Positions 1 to 11,712 of a stretch of DNA of 64,000 nucleotides are shown here, piece after piece. The number at the start of each line of letters is the position of its first letter. The first letter of the stretch is position 1. The translations under genes and the position numbers were made by a program. This DNA is from Scilla litardierei (Eukaryota > Streptophyta > Magnoliopsida > Asparagales > Asparagaceae). The stretch is taken from NCBI GenBank assembly GCA_030789695.1, contig CM061139.1, positions 201,101,641-201,165,640 of the forward strand, read 5' to 3'. The notes under the pieces were generated by a model. It had not been told where the DNA came from. It searched no databases and saw nothing but the letters and a program-made list of their open reading frames with translations.

Positions 1-350
1 TCATCACCACCTCTAATGTTGCCATCAAACCCTTGCCATTACTGTCACTTTTGGACCGCCGCCTTCATCGTTGTTAGACCATCAAGGATACCCATTTTCG
101 AGTCATTGCTGTGGCCACCTTCAAATCACAGCTACTGTCGCCAATACCAACATACCACCGTCACCACTGTTAGACCGTTGTCACTGTCGAACCGCCGCTA
201 CCGCCACCTCAGTTAGACTACCGCCATTGGCGAGTTGTCACTACAGTCTGAACATCGACATCACTGCCATCACCCTTGGATCGTTGCCTCCACCGTCATA
301 TCATCACCGCCATCGTCGTCATTTTCACATATTCTTAGAAATCTTTCAGA
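1..350. repeat. CCN/ACC-rich degenerate triplet sequence
   Basis: The first 350 bases are an imperfect triplet-like sequence dominated by ACC, GCC and ATC words (caccgtc, ccgccgctaccgcc, catcaccgcc). Open frames here are by-products of this composition: they share no domain, have no splice context, and exist in overlapping frames. I see no gene. It could be a degraded microsatellite or part of an older repeat extending left of the window. Confidence 0.5.
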
Positions 351-1666
351 TGCCCCAAACACGAAAATGATATATTACTAAAAATTATCTTAAATATACC
401 CAATAAGGTATTGTTGTATTCTAGAGAATCGGAGGCACAATATAATTCCTAGGATCACATTCCAAAGGAAAATATTGAAGTTTGCATACTAAATGCACCC
501 TAAGATGAAAAAAACCTATAATATGTCGGACACTTCTATAAACCACATACTATCATGTCTGACAGGATAAGCATGTCTACTCGTGCCCGACACTTATGAA
601 TGTGTACACTATTATTTCATCTTTAAATAATGTAGCACATGAAGTTTGTTATGCCCTTCACTAACAAAATTATTGTTTTATAGATTATTCGACAAAATTT
701 AAGCCCTTTTTATATGAATTAAAACTTAATATATACATGAATCAACTATAAATATATATATCTGTGTCCTCGTCTCTAGGGTTTGAAAGTCAGACACAAC
801 GTGCCTGTGTTAGAGTGCGACACCTGCTTCTGTATCTTCAAATTATAGAAAAAAACCCTAGTGTTGGTATCATTATATATTTCCGCTTACTTTCTCATCT
901 TTCATACTTTTTGGTTTGTTTCTTCCTTTCATTTGCTGCTAACTGTCTACTCTTCCTAAGTGATCTTCTTCGTCCATGGTGATTCTTGAATTTGTATCTT
1001 AGGGATTTGATTCTATGTTTCATTTTCCATTAGATAGGTTAATGACTTAAATTTAACTTAATTTTTGACTGTGGTTTTGTTTAGATCAAGTATATATGCG
1101 AATTTCTCATATTTTCTGAACTTATACTTTGTCTTATTTAAAATCCGTAATGTCCCATGATAATCCATGCTTAATAAATTGATCAAAGTTTTCCAAACAA
1201 ACGTGGGTAGCTTTGGTACGTGAAACACAGAAACCGGTATGCGAAATGTTACTAGTGAAAAACATGGTATGCTGAGGCGCTTCGTTGGATGCTTAATAAG
1301 ATTAAAGTTCATTTATTAGTAAGGCGAAATACAATTTTTAAAGAGATTTTGCATTTCTATACTCATGTTTACATGCATATATTGATGCATAACAATTAGC
1401 AGCATAAAATATAGCAAATGCGCAACTCATGTTTGTAACAATGATTTTTTACTAGAACGATATTAAATTTAACGTTGTTTTTACTGTTCCAAATTGTAAT
1501 TTGAAATGTGTGAACCAGATCATGGATCGTGACAGGTTTAGACTTTTCAGGTTACACTGGGATTGGCAAAATGCAGACCATGGGTTCAGTTTTTCAAATT
1601 ACTAATGAAAAAGTAGAGAATGTGAACAACACATAAATGAACACCCAAGAGTATATCTGGGCTTAC
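351..1666. other. AT-rich sequence downstream of MPC exon 4, no gene recognised
   Basis: The stretch is AT-rich, with short words such as gtcggacac and cccgacac near 530-600 that resemble ones at 7120-7230, suggesting an old dispersed repeat. The last MPC exon (about 15 codons expected, phase 2 entry) should lie here or left of the window. I searched the reverse strand for a His-Asp-Tyr/Phe start after an AG acceptor and found none convincing. Confidence 0.4.
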
Positions 1667-1740
1667 CGAAGTTTCCGAGCAAGTTGATAAAAGCCTGTTC
1701 CAGCCATTAGAACATTCACACTGAAAAGGTTCCAGTTCTT
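1667..1740 (-). CDS. MPC2: MPC coding exon 4
   Basis: This 74-bp exon encodes KNWNLFSVNVLMAGTG followed by FYQLARKL and two bases of an Arg codon. The acceptor is ttgcag at 1741-1746 and the donor is GTAAGC ending the exon at 1667. This block contains the most conserved MPC2-family segment, including the second membrane-helix region. Phase 0 entry matches exon 3 exactly. Nothing is truncated inside the exon. Confidence 0.92.
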
Positions 1741-4700
1741 CTGCAATTCCCATGAAAACACCAAGTCAATAGGAAAAAATGAAGAAAAAAAGTAAGAAAA
1801 AAGGTGTTTCTATATCATGCTACGTGAAGTCAAATTTGCATTTCCTTGCTTCCCAAGGAATAAATACATTCTAAAGGACTAGATCCCAATTGAAAGGTGT
1901 ATTTACTTGTGAAATAGCTCAAATGCAATGAACTATGCGGGACTCTTGCCGTTGCGTCTTGGATCCAACTTGAGCACATAGTTGGCTTTGTGCTGGCTGG
2001 CCCCGTATTGGAGCGCATGAAGGCTTGCAGGGCTTAGGCCAATTTATAGGGTTTTCTAGTTGCATTGTATACACTGTTGCACCTAATGGATGGAACAAGA
2101 GGTGGCTTGGCTTTCTTGTACTAGTAAATAAGAGAGAAGCATGAGTGATATTATAAGAGTGATGGTGATAGATTATAGAATATGTATTCTCACCTAGGCA
2201 GAATGAGCACTTCAACCATAAACACGTGTTGCCTCAGATACATGTGTAAGACACACATATCGGACGGGCAAGGGATATACGCACACATCAGACACTGCAC
2301 TTCTATTTTGACTATGCTTTTTCAAATTTGCTCGAGTATCCCCATGGCGTCTCGTGTCACCATCATGTCAGCTTGTATGTGTCCATGCGGCATACGTTCT
2401 CATGCAATTTTGCTCCTCCTTATTATAGTTGGTCCTCATAATATACTAGGTACATTAGGTTGGGTGGTTTGGCCAGACACATGCATGTCTCTGTGCTGTT
2501 AAACTCTTGGTTTTCATCTTGTGTGCTTGATGTGGTATGGTAAATCTCAGAGTTTGTAGGATCAGAGGTGATGGTGGTTCCCAGTAAGCGGTATAAAAGC
2601 CAGTAATGGATCTGGGTTCGTGGGCACACTGCACAAGATGAAGGTCACCTCAACTCTCAAAGTGGTGGACACAAGATTTATATTTTTTCCCAGTTGGGCG
2701 CAATGAAATAAAACTAGGAGTGCTGCTAGTCACATTACATATTTTGCTAGTCACATGACATTTGTTTACAAGTTTGACATTCCCTTTTGTAAACTTCTAA
2801 AAGATAATGGCAAACTTGTAAATAAACATACGTGACTAGCAAAATGTGTAATGTGAATATCAGCACTACAAAACTAGACATTCGGCATACAATGAGAGAG
2901 AGAGAGAAAGGGTAGGTATTTAAACTCTAAATTGTGAAAATATATCATATCGAATAATGGGATTGTAGATTTTAAATATATACAATAAAATTTGTTGAAA
3001 TCTGATTAGAAAATTCAATTTTCTAGTCATATTTTAACAAATTTGATTGTAACATCAAAATTGCAAACTATTTCCCCTACATCTGACACCACTCCACATT
3101 GCAATTAACATATGAGAACCACAATTTAAATGTTTTAGCTTGCTATATTAGGCAAGATAGATAACTAAAGGGGGAATAATAGTCAAAAGACTTGAACACT
3201 AGACTTCCCATATTCCATACATAAACCTTACCACCTGACTTGAGACATAGGAATGCATTTCCAATTAGCAAAAAGGTCTTACGCTAAAAGAGATATTATG
3301 TATGGAATTCAAGGACTCTACATGGGTTTTCACTTTTTTTTGCAAATTGATTATGGATGTCATTCTCAGATTGTTAGGATCTGCTAGGGTTTTGAAGAAA
3401 GTTAGGGCTTTTGGTGGAAAGCTGATATTTTTAATGGAAAAGATGGATTTTTGGGTTTAATAGAAAATTTTGGGGGAAAAGATGGGATTTATTGATATAA
3501 ACTGAAAATATGAAAAGATACAAGATAGTTGGTTCCAATTAGAGAGAAAACCACTCTCCTAACATTTGATTCAAGATAAAGAGCTAACTCTCCAAGATCT
3601 ATTCTTAATCTACTCCTATTCTCTCTTCTTCTTTCTTCAAATTCAACATAATTTTATCCCTAAACCTCCCTCTCAATATAAAGGGCTGATTTGCCCAATA
3701 TTACAAACATGCCATTAAGGCCCAAAATAACAGGTTTGCCACTGTGTCAAAACTACAAAAAATGCCTCTACATGGCCACACCCCATTCCTAACAATACTC
3801 CGCCCCCGAATAACCACCTTGTTCTTAAGTTGGTGCATGAAATCCGTAGGTGTGCTACTTCAAATAGGGGTGCCCGTCCCCTCCAGACTCATGCCAGCGG
3901 CTGCACCCTCTTCTTATTTGACGATCAATAACTGCAATGCACGATCCCGACAATAATGTCCTGACCTGAACCTCTCTTCACAAAGGAAGCATAATCCCTT
4001 AGCGCGTCTGTCTATGATCTCCCTCTGTGTAAGATACTTGTACTTGTCGTCCGTTGGAGGTTCGTCGCCCTTTCCTTGCGCTTCTAGACCATCGTTGGAT
4101 GTGACTTCTGAGCCTTCTCTGCTAACTGAGTGTGGAATGGGACCCACTATTCACTCCCTTAAACTGCCATTCCGCAATAAGCTCGTCCTTAACCAACTAG
4201 ACCATGTCCATCGTCTCCATCAATCCCATTTGCTTTTGCAAGTGGAGCTCAGCTTGAATGTCAGGCCTGACTCCCTTCGTGAAGCTCCCCTCAAACGTCG
4301 CCTCAAGGATCCTCCTCACATGTCTCACAAGCGCCTCGAATCTCTCCCTTTAATCCTGGACGGTGCCATCCTGTCGAAGGGTAAGGAGCCGCTCGTGTAG
4401 GTCCCCACCCTGGGTGTCAAGAAAACGGTCCAACAAGCAGTCCTTGAACTCCTCCGACCACACACGATGTTAAGGTTGCCTCCACAAGTACCAGGACAAG
4501 GCCTTTCCATCTAAGCAGACGTCGGCCACCCACATTTTCTTTACCTCAGTCAAGCGGTTTACCGTGAAGTATCTCTCTGCACGATAAATCCACCCATAAG
4601 GATCATCCCCATTGAATACTGACAGTTTCAGCTTTCGAACCATGCTCTCAGGGACAAAGACCCCCATTCCTGCTCTCCCATGGCTGCCCGAAGTGGAGTT

Positions 4701-7700
4701 GTTGATAAGTATTCTGTGGAGCTCCTCCATCTTCCCACAGGTCTCCTCCTGCATCACCATCATTCTCCCAGCCTCTGTCCTAAATCTGGGCCTCTACCTA
4801 TCCCAAACAAGCCCCAATGGTCACCATCAAACTCCTCGTAACCCACAAAATGGTGGCTGGCTCTCCGTGCTTGGCGTCGGACTCCATAGACGTCCTTGAA
4901 TGAGTCGTGAGTTTGTCGGGTTCTAAAGAGGACTGTCACCACCCTAAACTGTCGTCAGGGGCCAAGGGCCCTGGCGCTGGTCGGAACGGGGCCTCGAGGA
5001 CCTTGTAGTGGTGCAGTGGCCTCGTGAGGCCCCGGCGACAGCGTTAGGGGCCAATGTGGCACCTGCGACAGTGCAGGGGGCCCGTGCCCCCTTGTTGAGA
5101 CGTTGGGGGCTGGCAAGGACCTCATGCAGTCGTCTGGGGCCACGGGCCCTATGCCCTGCCGTAGGAGCTTGCAAATCCCCCATGCAGTCACCTGGAGCCC
5201 GCATGGCCCCCAGGCTGTTGCCTGGGGATCGCACACCCCTAGAGGCTGTTGGCGGGGGTTGCCCCCAATTGAGATTTTGGGGATCGGCAGCCATTATACG
5301 GTGTGGTGGTTGTCGGCACTGGATCCCCCTTGCTAGCCGAAAGTGGGGGTTTTGCTCCCGTTCTGGATACTCGCCGTCTTTCGGTGGTAAATCACCTTCA
5401 AAAATGACGACTTTCCCATTTTGTTTATCTGAATCTTGCTCTTTTATCCTCCGATCTTCGTTGGGGACAACATCTTCTCTCAGATCTAGATTTGATGAGC
5501 TCCTCTTTATATATATGGCTTATATTCATCTCTTCAATTTTTTATTAGGGTTTCCATGGCCACACTGATTTGAAGGCCTTGGATTGAGATCTGATTTGAG
5601 AGTCTCTCCTCCCTCGCTAAATCCTCGTGTTCATCGTAGAGAAATTTTCCTTGATCAATTTCTTGACCTCCCCGAGCACGGTATCGAATCTCGCCTCCAA
5701 AGCTTCGATCTTTTTCTTTGTTTCCGCCGCCGCCATGGATCGTAGGGCTCTAATACTAGTTTGATGGGAAATTCTAGGGTTTTGATGGAAGAATTTTGGT
5801 GATTTGGAAGAAAGGCGAATTTTTATAGACAAAGAAAAGAAAAAAACAAGATAGTTGGTTCCAATTAGAGAGGAAACCACTTTCCTACCATTTGATTCAA
5901 AATAAAGGGCTAACTCTCCAAGATCTACTCCTAATATACTCATGCTCTCTCTTCTTTTTTCTTCAAATTCAACATGATTCTAGCCCTAACCTTCCCTTTC
6001 AATATAAAGGGCTGATTCTCAATATTACAAACATGCCATTAAGATCCAAAATAACAGGTTTGTCACTAGGACCCAAAACTACAAAAATGACACTAGGTGG
6101 CCACACCCCATTCCCAACACAGATCAACATAGGTGTGACCTTGCCCTCAAGTCATTGATCAGCGGATGAAAAATCAAGTCAGTAAGGAAGAGAGTCACCG
6201 TTAAAAGGAAAAGCTTGGCAGCTATTAATTTGCTTGATCAGATTTGCATTGTGGTGGTGGGCTAATCTGAATTACAGTAGATGCATGGGATGCCGTCTGG
6301 TGGTTAGCGCACACAGGGCTGCATGGTGATGGTGCATGAGAGCAGTGGTGCACAATGTTAATACACGAAGAGCTCCTGGCGATGCTCAAGGCTAAGCAGT
6401 GGCGCGCATGGCTTCTGTAACACATCACAAGCCAGTGATGTGCAAAGACACACTGTCATGGCAAGATGGCTATGGGTGCGCACGGGTCCATGGCATGTGG
6501 CACACAAAGTTATGTTGGCGTGGACCACACAAGGTGCATGAACAGCATGCGGTGGTTGAATGAGGCACAGGGTACCTACGGATGATCACCGTAACGTCAT
6601 GCAATGGCCAAAGATGTTCTGCGAAAGTATCAGATGAAAGAGGATGGTAGTTCCAATCACATAGAGAAATAGAAAAAAAAAGCAAAGGACGTGCTGAACA
6701 TGTGTAAGAAGACAATGATACTTAGGTGAATCTACTACATGGATAAAAAAACAAAACACCAAAAGAAAAGGAAGAAAATTGGAAAGTAATGAAGAGTTAT
6801 TAACGGTGATCCATTATTGATATTGGTCGGAAGTGGATTGAACATTGGTAGCGATATTGGGTGACCTAGAACCCCAACTCCATGCTTCTTGACATTCTTG
6901 ATGCAATGATGAAGATTTGGCAAATTCTACAATTTTGCGCAGGTTTTGTACACATCAATGAACCAACAATGATTAAGAAGATTCAGTCTAGATCAGACTA
7001 ATTAGAGGCAGATGCTTGACACTGATTGTGTGTACAAGGTATGGTATAATATATCATGTTTCTTATCAGGGTAACTTTCCTCCAGAGTCCAGACATTGTA
7101 TGACATATGATATGTAAAGTTGGATCTTGTCCCCAACCATGTCGCAAGGACACGGACACACCGACATGGGGACGGATACGCCATACATGATGACACTTAA
7201 ATAAATCCTAAAATGTATGTGTCCAACACGAGACTGCTCCATGGTTGAAGTGTTTGTGCTACATAGATCCACAAACATGGTCCGGTCACTAGGACTGAGG
7301 TGGAGCACAATGCGTTGGACATGACTGGTCAGGAAGAGCATGGCCTAGTGCTTAAGAATGTTGAGGTGTGGTCATGGTTGTCAGCAAGGGGGCATGATCA
7401 TGAGTCCTTGCATTGGAGATGGTAATGATTACATAGGTTATTACAGTACGATGGAGTTTGGTACATATGAAGGTCGATGGTGAAGTAGCTGGCGAGAATA
7501 TTGGAGTATCTTCAGGTTGTTTGCCTCAACATATTCGAGACAATACGAAAATTGTTAGAGTTGTGTCTTACATTCAGTTAGCTGGGTGTGTGTGTGTGTG
7601 GTGGGAGGGTGTGGTGGTTTTTTTTGGCAGGGAGGGGGGTTTCCGTGCCCGAGCCATGGAAACTCTTTTCAGGCTTAGCCCAGGATTATACAACCTATAA

Positions 7701-10008
7701 ATGGGTGTTGCACCCAAATAATTAGGATGACAACAGGGGAAACAACTCCGCCATTTGTTTACGTGCAAAGAAGACCGTGGGGGTTTTGTGGTAGTCCAAA
7801 CAAACAGAAACCAATCCGGTAGACTTCCCCACAGATCATAACTCGTCAACTTAGCCCTAATTACAGGCCTTATAAATCACATGGTACAAACTAATTGATG
7901 CATGTCAGCTGAGTCTCCAAATAAATAAACCAGAAAAGTAACTAATCACAAGTTCTCACAAGTTAACTAATTTCACGTCCAAATATATTGGACTAATTAA
8001 CAAATGAAACCAAAATAAACTAAACTAAACACATGACTCCATCTCACATGGTACAAACTAACTGATGCATGTCAGATGAGTCTCCAAATAAAAAAAACCA
8101 GAAATGTAACTAATCACAAGTTCTCACAAGTTAACTAATTTCATGTCCAGATATATTGGACTAATTAGCAAATGAAACCAAAATAAACTAAACTAAACCC
8201 ATGACTCCATCAGTTTCATTTCCACAGTAAAACTTGTGTCCTAACTAAACCCATAACCCCATCAGTTTTGTTTCATCAGTAAAACTTGTGTCCTCACAAA
8301 ATGAAACAAGCATGTGTTTAATGTGCCAGTGATTTATTTTTTATTTTTTAGGTGTGTGTGCATGCGCGTGCGTGCTAGTGGCTTTTTTTTTTTGGGGGGG
8401 GGGGAATGGCGGCGGCGGTGGTTGGGTCGGTGAAAGAGATGAAAAGGGGGAGGAAGGTATGCTGCACACACAATCAAAAGGGTGAGTTTGAAAAAGGTCA
8501 TCGTTAGGGGGAACCCAATAGGTTCAAAAGGAAACATGACAACTTACTAAAATTACCCAGCTAAAATCTTGCACGGTCTTGAAATTTTGATAAAATACAG
8601 TTGTTAGGAAATAAAATCCCCACATAAAAATCAACAACTAGCAACAAACATAAGCATTGAACAAGAACCTACACTCAATTTATAAGGACATGGCATCAGA
8701 TAAAACCTTCTAAGATGGGAAAAGTTAGAATATGCTAGAAATATTATGGATAGGATGAGGTGAGACAAAATCTTTCTATTGACTTCGGAAAGAAATTAAT
8801 CTGCCAGTTGAAAACTAAGCTCAAGGAAAAAAGATGATAAATTCAACGAGCTAGATTCGTAGTTTTTTTTTTGTTGTGGTTGTTTTTTTTTTGTTTTCTT
8901 TTGTTTTTTTTTTCTTGTGTGTGTGTGTGTGTGTGTGTGGGTGTGGGTGGGGGGGGGGGGGGCTTCCTTGGTGATACAAGGTGATAAGAACGTTTTTGAG
9001 CAATTAACGGTGAACCCCCATGTTTCATTAATAAGGTTTTAATGAAACAAGCATAACAAGGTGGTAAGAACTTACCGGCGTAATCACCATGCTATAGCGA
9101 GACCAAATGACTCCAGTGCATGTTACAGCTAGACATCAAATAAAAATGTTAAGTGTAATATTATTGAAACTCATATATGTAATAAAAAGGAAGGAGATAA
9201 AAATAAATTACAAATAATAAAAGAAGCTGTATATAAGATATTAAATATCAAGTGCTACATACCTACTTGCTGAGGGTAAGAGATCTTTTCTGGTGGCTTG
9301 GCGAAATCAGCAATGTTTGCGATGCTGATACCCCATTTAAAAGTAGGGGCCCAAAAATGAACTGCAACTATGACCATGTTACTTTGCTAATTAAAACAAA
9401 ACACTATTTGCAGTAACTAAAAGACAAATCATCAACAATTACAAAGGGTAGATATTGGAGAATACATTTTTTGATTTACTTAGATACTCCATGCAACTGG
9501 TAAGAATGTGTTCTCTACATGATTGCATCACTCACTCAAAACATATTTGTACATCATATAATCTGTTTATTTTTACCCCAGCATTCTTACACGTACTGAA
9601 AAACAAAACAGTGTTTGTTGATTAACTCACCAATATACTAGACCTGTATTCTGCTGTAAGCAGAGAACTCTTGATAAACATAATAAGCCAAGTTAACGGA
9701 ACATAGGTAATTTTAAATGGAATTTAAAGATTACCCGTATGAGACCAAATTTCAGGATAAAAGTTTGAATTGTTTGCAGTTGATAGTTTCATGTATGGTT
9801 GTTTTTCAGTTGAACGGAAAAGAGCACTACAAGACCACTACATTCCTCCACAGTTAAATTTGTTTGATTAGTAATGTTAGTCATAGTCTTTTGCTGATTT
9901 TGGCATGTAAAAGGATAAACTTGAAATACGAGAGACAGAGAAGAAGACAGAACTCGTTTTGGGGCCAGCTGGGTGGTTCCAAAGGGCTTGAATCTTCGAT
10001 GCCGCCAT
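1667..10008 (-). CDS. MPC2: Mitochondrial pyruvate carrier subunit, MPC2 type (spliced, 3' end missing)
   Basis: The product family forms the inner-membrane heterodimer that imports pyruvate into the mitochondrial matrix. Four minus-strand exons (10008-9954, 9361-9263, 9128-9076, 1740-1667) join in phase 1, 0 and 0 (exons 1-2, 2-3 by phase 1; 3-4 by phase 0) into 93 codons plus two bases without a stop. Recognisable blocks, in order, are WNHPAGPKT, HFWAPTFKWG, KPPE, YPQQ, GVIWSRYS, VITPKNWN, MAGTGFYQL and ARKL. These are characteristic of plant MPC2/3/4-like proteins of roughly 108 residues, so about 15 C-terminal residues are missing. The start Met begins MAASKIQALW, the family N-terminus. 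All junctions have GT donors and AG acceptors. Introns are bloated by transposons: intron 3 is about 7.3 kb. The reading frame looks intact and the gene is probably functional if the last exon exists beyond the left edge. The paralogue number is uncertain. Confidence 0.9.
2710..2877. mobile_element. 152-bp foldback MITE with 8-bp target duplication
   Basis: The element is 2718-2869, flanked on both sides by AAAACTAG (2710-2717 and 2870-2877). Its two halves are imperfect inverted repeats of about 65 bp: the left half has GCTAGTCACATTACA, ATTTTGCTAGTCAC and TTTACAAGTTTG, and the right half contains their reverse complements. It has no coding capacity. The 8-bp duplication suggests a hAT-type MITE; a Mutator-like origin cannot be excluded. 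It lies in MPC intron 3. Confidence 0.8.
3372..3794 (-). repeat. 3' LTR of the gag-only element
   Basis: The 423-bp repeat runs from TGTTAGGA to TCCTAACA and matches 5762-6119 over shared words such as aagatagttggttccaatta, aactctccaagatct and cccaaaataacagg. It is longer than the right copy, so the two have diverged by indels; this is an old insertion. Confidence 0.85.
3795..3812 (-). other. Polypurine tract
   Basis: On the minus strand, TTCGGGGGCGGAGTAT directly precedes the 3' LTR. A G-rich purine run in this position is the usual plus-strand primer of LTR elements and confirms the minus orientation. Confidence 0.75.
3914..5736 (-). pseudogene. Decayed gag of the gag-only element
   Basis: Pieces of a Ty3/gypsy-type Gag remain in several frames. 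The probable start is at 5736 on the minus strand, encoding MAAAETKKKIEALEAR with a coiled-coil-like charged helix, then a stop after about 40 codons. A middle segment (4763-4470) contains GDDPYGWIYRAERYF and KALSWY, typical of the retrotransposon gag core. A C-terminal segment (4147-3914) has a zinc-knuckle-like KGLCFLCEERFRSGHYC. Between 4944 and 5300 the sequence is GC-rich and internally repetitive. Stops and frameshifts make it non-functional. No pol domain follows; the PPT comes about 100 bp after the knuckle. Confidence 0.78.
5737..5761 (-). other. Primer-binding site of the gag-only element
   Basis: Just inside the 5' LTR the minus strand reads TAGTATTAGAGCC, two changes from the usual TGGTATCAGAGCC that pairs with initiator Met tRNA. 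The gag start codon follows within about 15 bases. Confidence 0.7.
5762..6119 (-). repeat. 5' LTR of the gag-only element
   Basis: A 358-bp copy of the left LTR ends ttcccaaca at 6119 and has the inner boundary TGATGGGA at 5762. The shared segment aactctccaagatct through ccacaccccattcc is clear in both LTRs. Confidence 0.82.
7583..7640. repeat. GT/G-rich microsatellite
   Basis: A (gt)n run is followed by ggtgggagggtgtggtgg, T8 and a G-rich patch. Similar T/G/GT tracts occur at 8335-8405 and 8866-8963. Confidence 0.7.
7880..8212. repeat. Tandem duplication of about 167 bp
   Basis: Two adjacent copies begin catggtacaaactaa (7880 and 8047) and run through aaccaaaataaactaaacta to catgactccatc. 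They differ by scattered substitutions. A shorter duplication, cagtaaaacttgtgtcct, follows at 8225-8295. Confidence 0.85.
8335..8405. repeat. T/GT/G homopolymer tracts
   Basis: A T-rich tract, an alternating gtgtgtgcatgcgcgtgcgtg purine-pyrimidine stretch, then T10 and G9. This is low-complexity sequence inside MPC intron 3. Confidence 0.7.
8866..8963. repeat. Poly-T / (GT)n / poly-G microsatellite
   Basis: Runs of T with occasional G, then (gt)9, gtgggtgtgggtggg, and a long G run, make a compound microsatellite in MPC intron 3 close to exon 3. Confidence 0.8.
9076..9128 (-). CDS. MPC2: MPC coding exon 3
   Basis: This 53-bp exon encodes the end of an Ala codon then VTCTGVIWSRYSMVITP. The acceptor is ctag (9129-9132 on the minus strand) and the donor is GTAAG immediately after 9076. 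The GVIWSRYS and VITP words are diagnostic of the MPC2 family. The Met in SMVITP is Thr in the plant sequences I remember. Confidence 0.92.
9263..9361 (-). CDS. MPC2: MPC coding exon 2
   Basis: This 99-bp exon encodes HFWAPTFKWG, ISIANIADFAKPPEKISY and PQQV after completing a split Ile codon, and ends with the first base of an Ala codon. The acceptor is ttgcag and the donor is GTATGT. It covers the first membrane helix region of the carrier. Confidence 0.94.
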   Translation of the reverse strand, partial: FIFGPLLLNGVSASQTLLISPSHQKRSLTLSK

Positions 10009-10053
10009 GAAACTGTACTATTTTCTCCTGTGTTGATTTTCTTCCACAGCCTC
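9954..10053 (-). CDS. MPC2: MPC exon with start codon (coding part 9954-10008)
   Basis: The ATG at 10008 opens MAASKIQALWNHPAGPKT, the conserved MPC2-type N-terminus. The exon ends with one base of an Ile codon at 9954, before GTTCTG, a GT donor of weak consensus. Upstream, 45 bases of 5' UTR reach an acceptor ttacattag at 10054-10062, so a further non-coding leader exon is expected to the right. Confidence 0.9.
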
Positions 10054-11225
10054 CTAATGTAAGTCCAGATAATGAAAATTTAATAAGATCATTATGTGAA
10101 CAGATTAATAAGTAACCAACAATAATTAAACATCTCAATTTGCCACTGAATTTAATGAATACTCATGATAAATTTGTGCTCAAATTAGAATATAGCAATG
10201 TGTTAGAAACAACCAAGACAATTGCACAGAGGGCTTCAGCTTTGTCCTAGGAGTGTATTAGATTATTTGTTTGTAAATAACATATGATAACTGATAATTC
10301 CTTCAGAAACTACACTCGGTCATGACTCTAATGGAAAAAAATCTAATGAGTTTCGGATATTGACATAGTATGGAAGCGGAAAGGAAGGTGGTGGGAATTT
10401 GGAGTGAAGAAAACGTGGAAGTTGATAAGTTTTCGGATCTCGCAACCCGAAAATCTTACGATCACCAACTCGAATGCCTCGCACGTGGAGATTCTTCGGC
10501 CCTCTTGCCCAGACAATCAAGCGCACGCACACACCAATGCAAAAAATTTAATTTTGTGAAGAAACTAAAACTTTACACCAAAAATTATACTTTGATTTCT
10601 TCCTTAAAAACAAATAAGCATATGACTTTTATATAGGCTTACAACTTGACTCCCAATCCAACTTGACTCTTAAAACCGAATAGGAATATGACTAGAACTT
10701 CTAAAACAACAAAAACTTTTAAAACAAATAAAAGACTCAAAAAATTAAAAGACTCAATAACAAAAAGACTCTTAGAATTCTCCAAAAACCTAAACTCTAT
10801 TTCCATCACATATAAAATAAGCGAATCCTTCTTGAAGACGAACTCCATCAGAAATATAATCAAGACGAACTCGGAAAGTTCATAGGGTGCGTTGTTGACT
10901 AGAGCATAGAGCTGATCAAAAGTTTTAGGCATGCCTACAATGCATTTGAAAGAATTTATCCCCTGTTTAATGCAGTTAGGGACATGTATATACTGTGTTC
11001 ATTCAACAAGAAAGGAAAGGGAAAAAGACAAACACAACTTCAAATTATAATCTATTTTTTAAACAAGATGTTAACAGATCAGATTGTATATAAAACATAT
11101 AGCATAAAAGCGAAGATATGTATTTCAAAAGCAACTAAAACAAATGCAGATATGCAGCTACATTCAGATACCTAGGTGATTCAACCAATGGTTCGAAATA
11201 AATTTCATTTCCATCCCAATGATTT
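10054..11225. other. Proposed MPC leader intron, left part; no gene
   Basis: No exon-like signal is seen. Around 10630-10880, ttatataggcttacaac and repeated aaagactc words resemble, in reverse, the LTR of element A (cctatataa, gagtctttta), so an old LTR fragment may lie here. The assignment as intron rests on the acceptor at 10054 and the leader exon proposed at 17891. Confidence 0.4.
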
Positions 11226-11331
11226 TGTTAGGCGGCTAATTACATATGGGAGGTGGTGCAAAACACAAGGGAAACCTAGGGAGGGATAGTTTTGTAATTT
11301 CGGTTAATTACCTAATTAGTGAGGGCTTTTG
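11226..11331 (+). repeat. 5' LTR of element B, left fragment
   Basis: This fragment matches the start of the 3' LTR at 15975 (ggctaattac, aaacctaggga, tagttttgtaatttcgg). It is cut by element A after gggcttttg, and the same word reappears at 13731. Confidence 0.85.
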
Positions 11332-11711
11332 ATGGGGGACCAATTGAGTCCAAATTCCTTTTATTTTATTTTAATTTTTAGTCGTTAGTTAATTTTGAGT
11401 CTTTTAACAGTTTGAATTTTAAAAATTTTTAGTCTCAAGTCGAATTGGGTTAGGAAAAGGTTGTAAGCCTATATAATAGCCCCTAGACTTGTTTTATTTT
11501 CAATCAATCAATGAATAGTTCAATGAGAATTTTCTTCAAAACATGAGAAAGGCCCCCCCTCCTTGATGAGAAGCCTAGGGAACTATTGGTGATTGATGAG
11601 AAGCCTAGGGAAATATTGGTGAGAAGCCAAGAAATCCTAATTTATTAATTATTTCCCAATTCTTCCCCAAATCCTCCATCAAATCCCTAAAATCTATTTC
11701 ACCCCACATCA
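11332..11711 (+). repeat. 5' LTR of element A
   Basis: It runs from atgggggaccaattgag to ccccacatca. A direct duplication of gatgagaagcctagggaa sits inside it at 11563-11615, which the 3' LTR lacks. Confidence 0.8.
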
Positions 11712-11712
11712 A

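Larger units (their letters stand above)
3372..6119 (-). mobile_element. Gag-only LTR retrotransposon (TR-GAG type), Ty3/gypsy-like
   Basis: A 2748-bp element with two LTRs, a primer-binding site, a decayed gag, and a polypurine tract, but no protease, reverse transcriptase or integrase. It is flanked by a perfect 5-bp duplication, CAGAT (3367-3371 and 6120-6124). Orientation is minus: the 5' LTR is on the right and the 3' LTR on the left. The LTR ends are TGTTAGGA...TCCTAACA at the left copy, with one or two changes at the right copy. It must depend on proteins from another element. It is inserted in MPC intron 3 in the gene's own orientation. Confidence 0.88.
1741..9075 (-). other. MPC intron 3, transposon-rich
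   Basis: A 7335-bp intron lies between MPC exons 3 and 4, bounded by GTAAG at its 5' end (9075) and ttgcag at its 3' end (1741). It holds a MITE (2718-2869), a complete gag-only LTR element (3372-6119, same strand as the gene), a 167-bp tandem duplication (7880-8212), and several T/G-rich microsatellites. The remaining stretches (1800-2700, 2900-3360, 6130-7870, 8530-8860) are AT-rich and show no exon-like signal I recognise. Confidence 0.8.

Noticed and set aside
1520..1540. Candidate last MPC exon (His-Asp-Pro then stop) on the minus strand
   Set aside because: There is no AG acceptor at the needed position, and the third residue does not fit the family.
4600..5570. Long plus-strand frames over the gag-only element
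   Set aside because: They are antisense shadows of the minus-strand gag and its GC-rich segment.
6570..6600. gatcaccgtaacg as a possible MPC exon 3
   Set aside because: The true exon was found at 9076-9128 with correct phase and splice sites.
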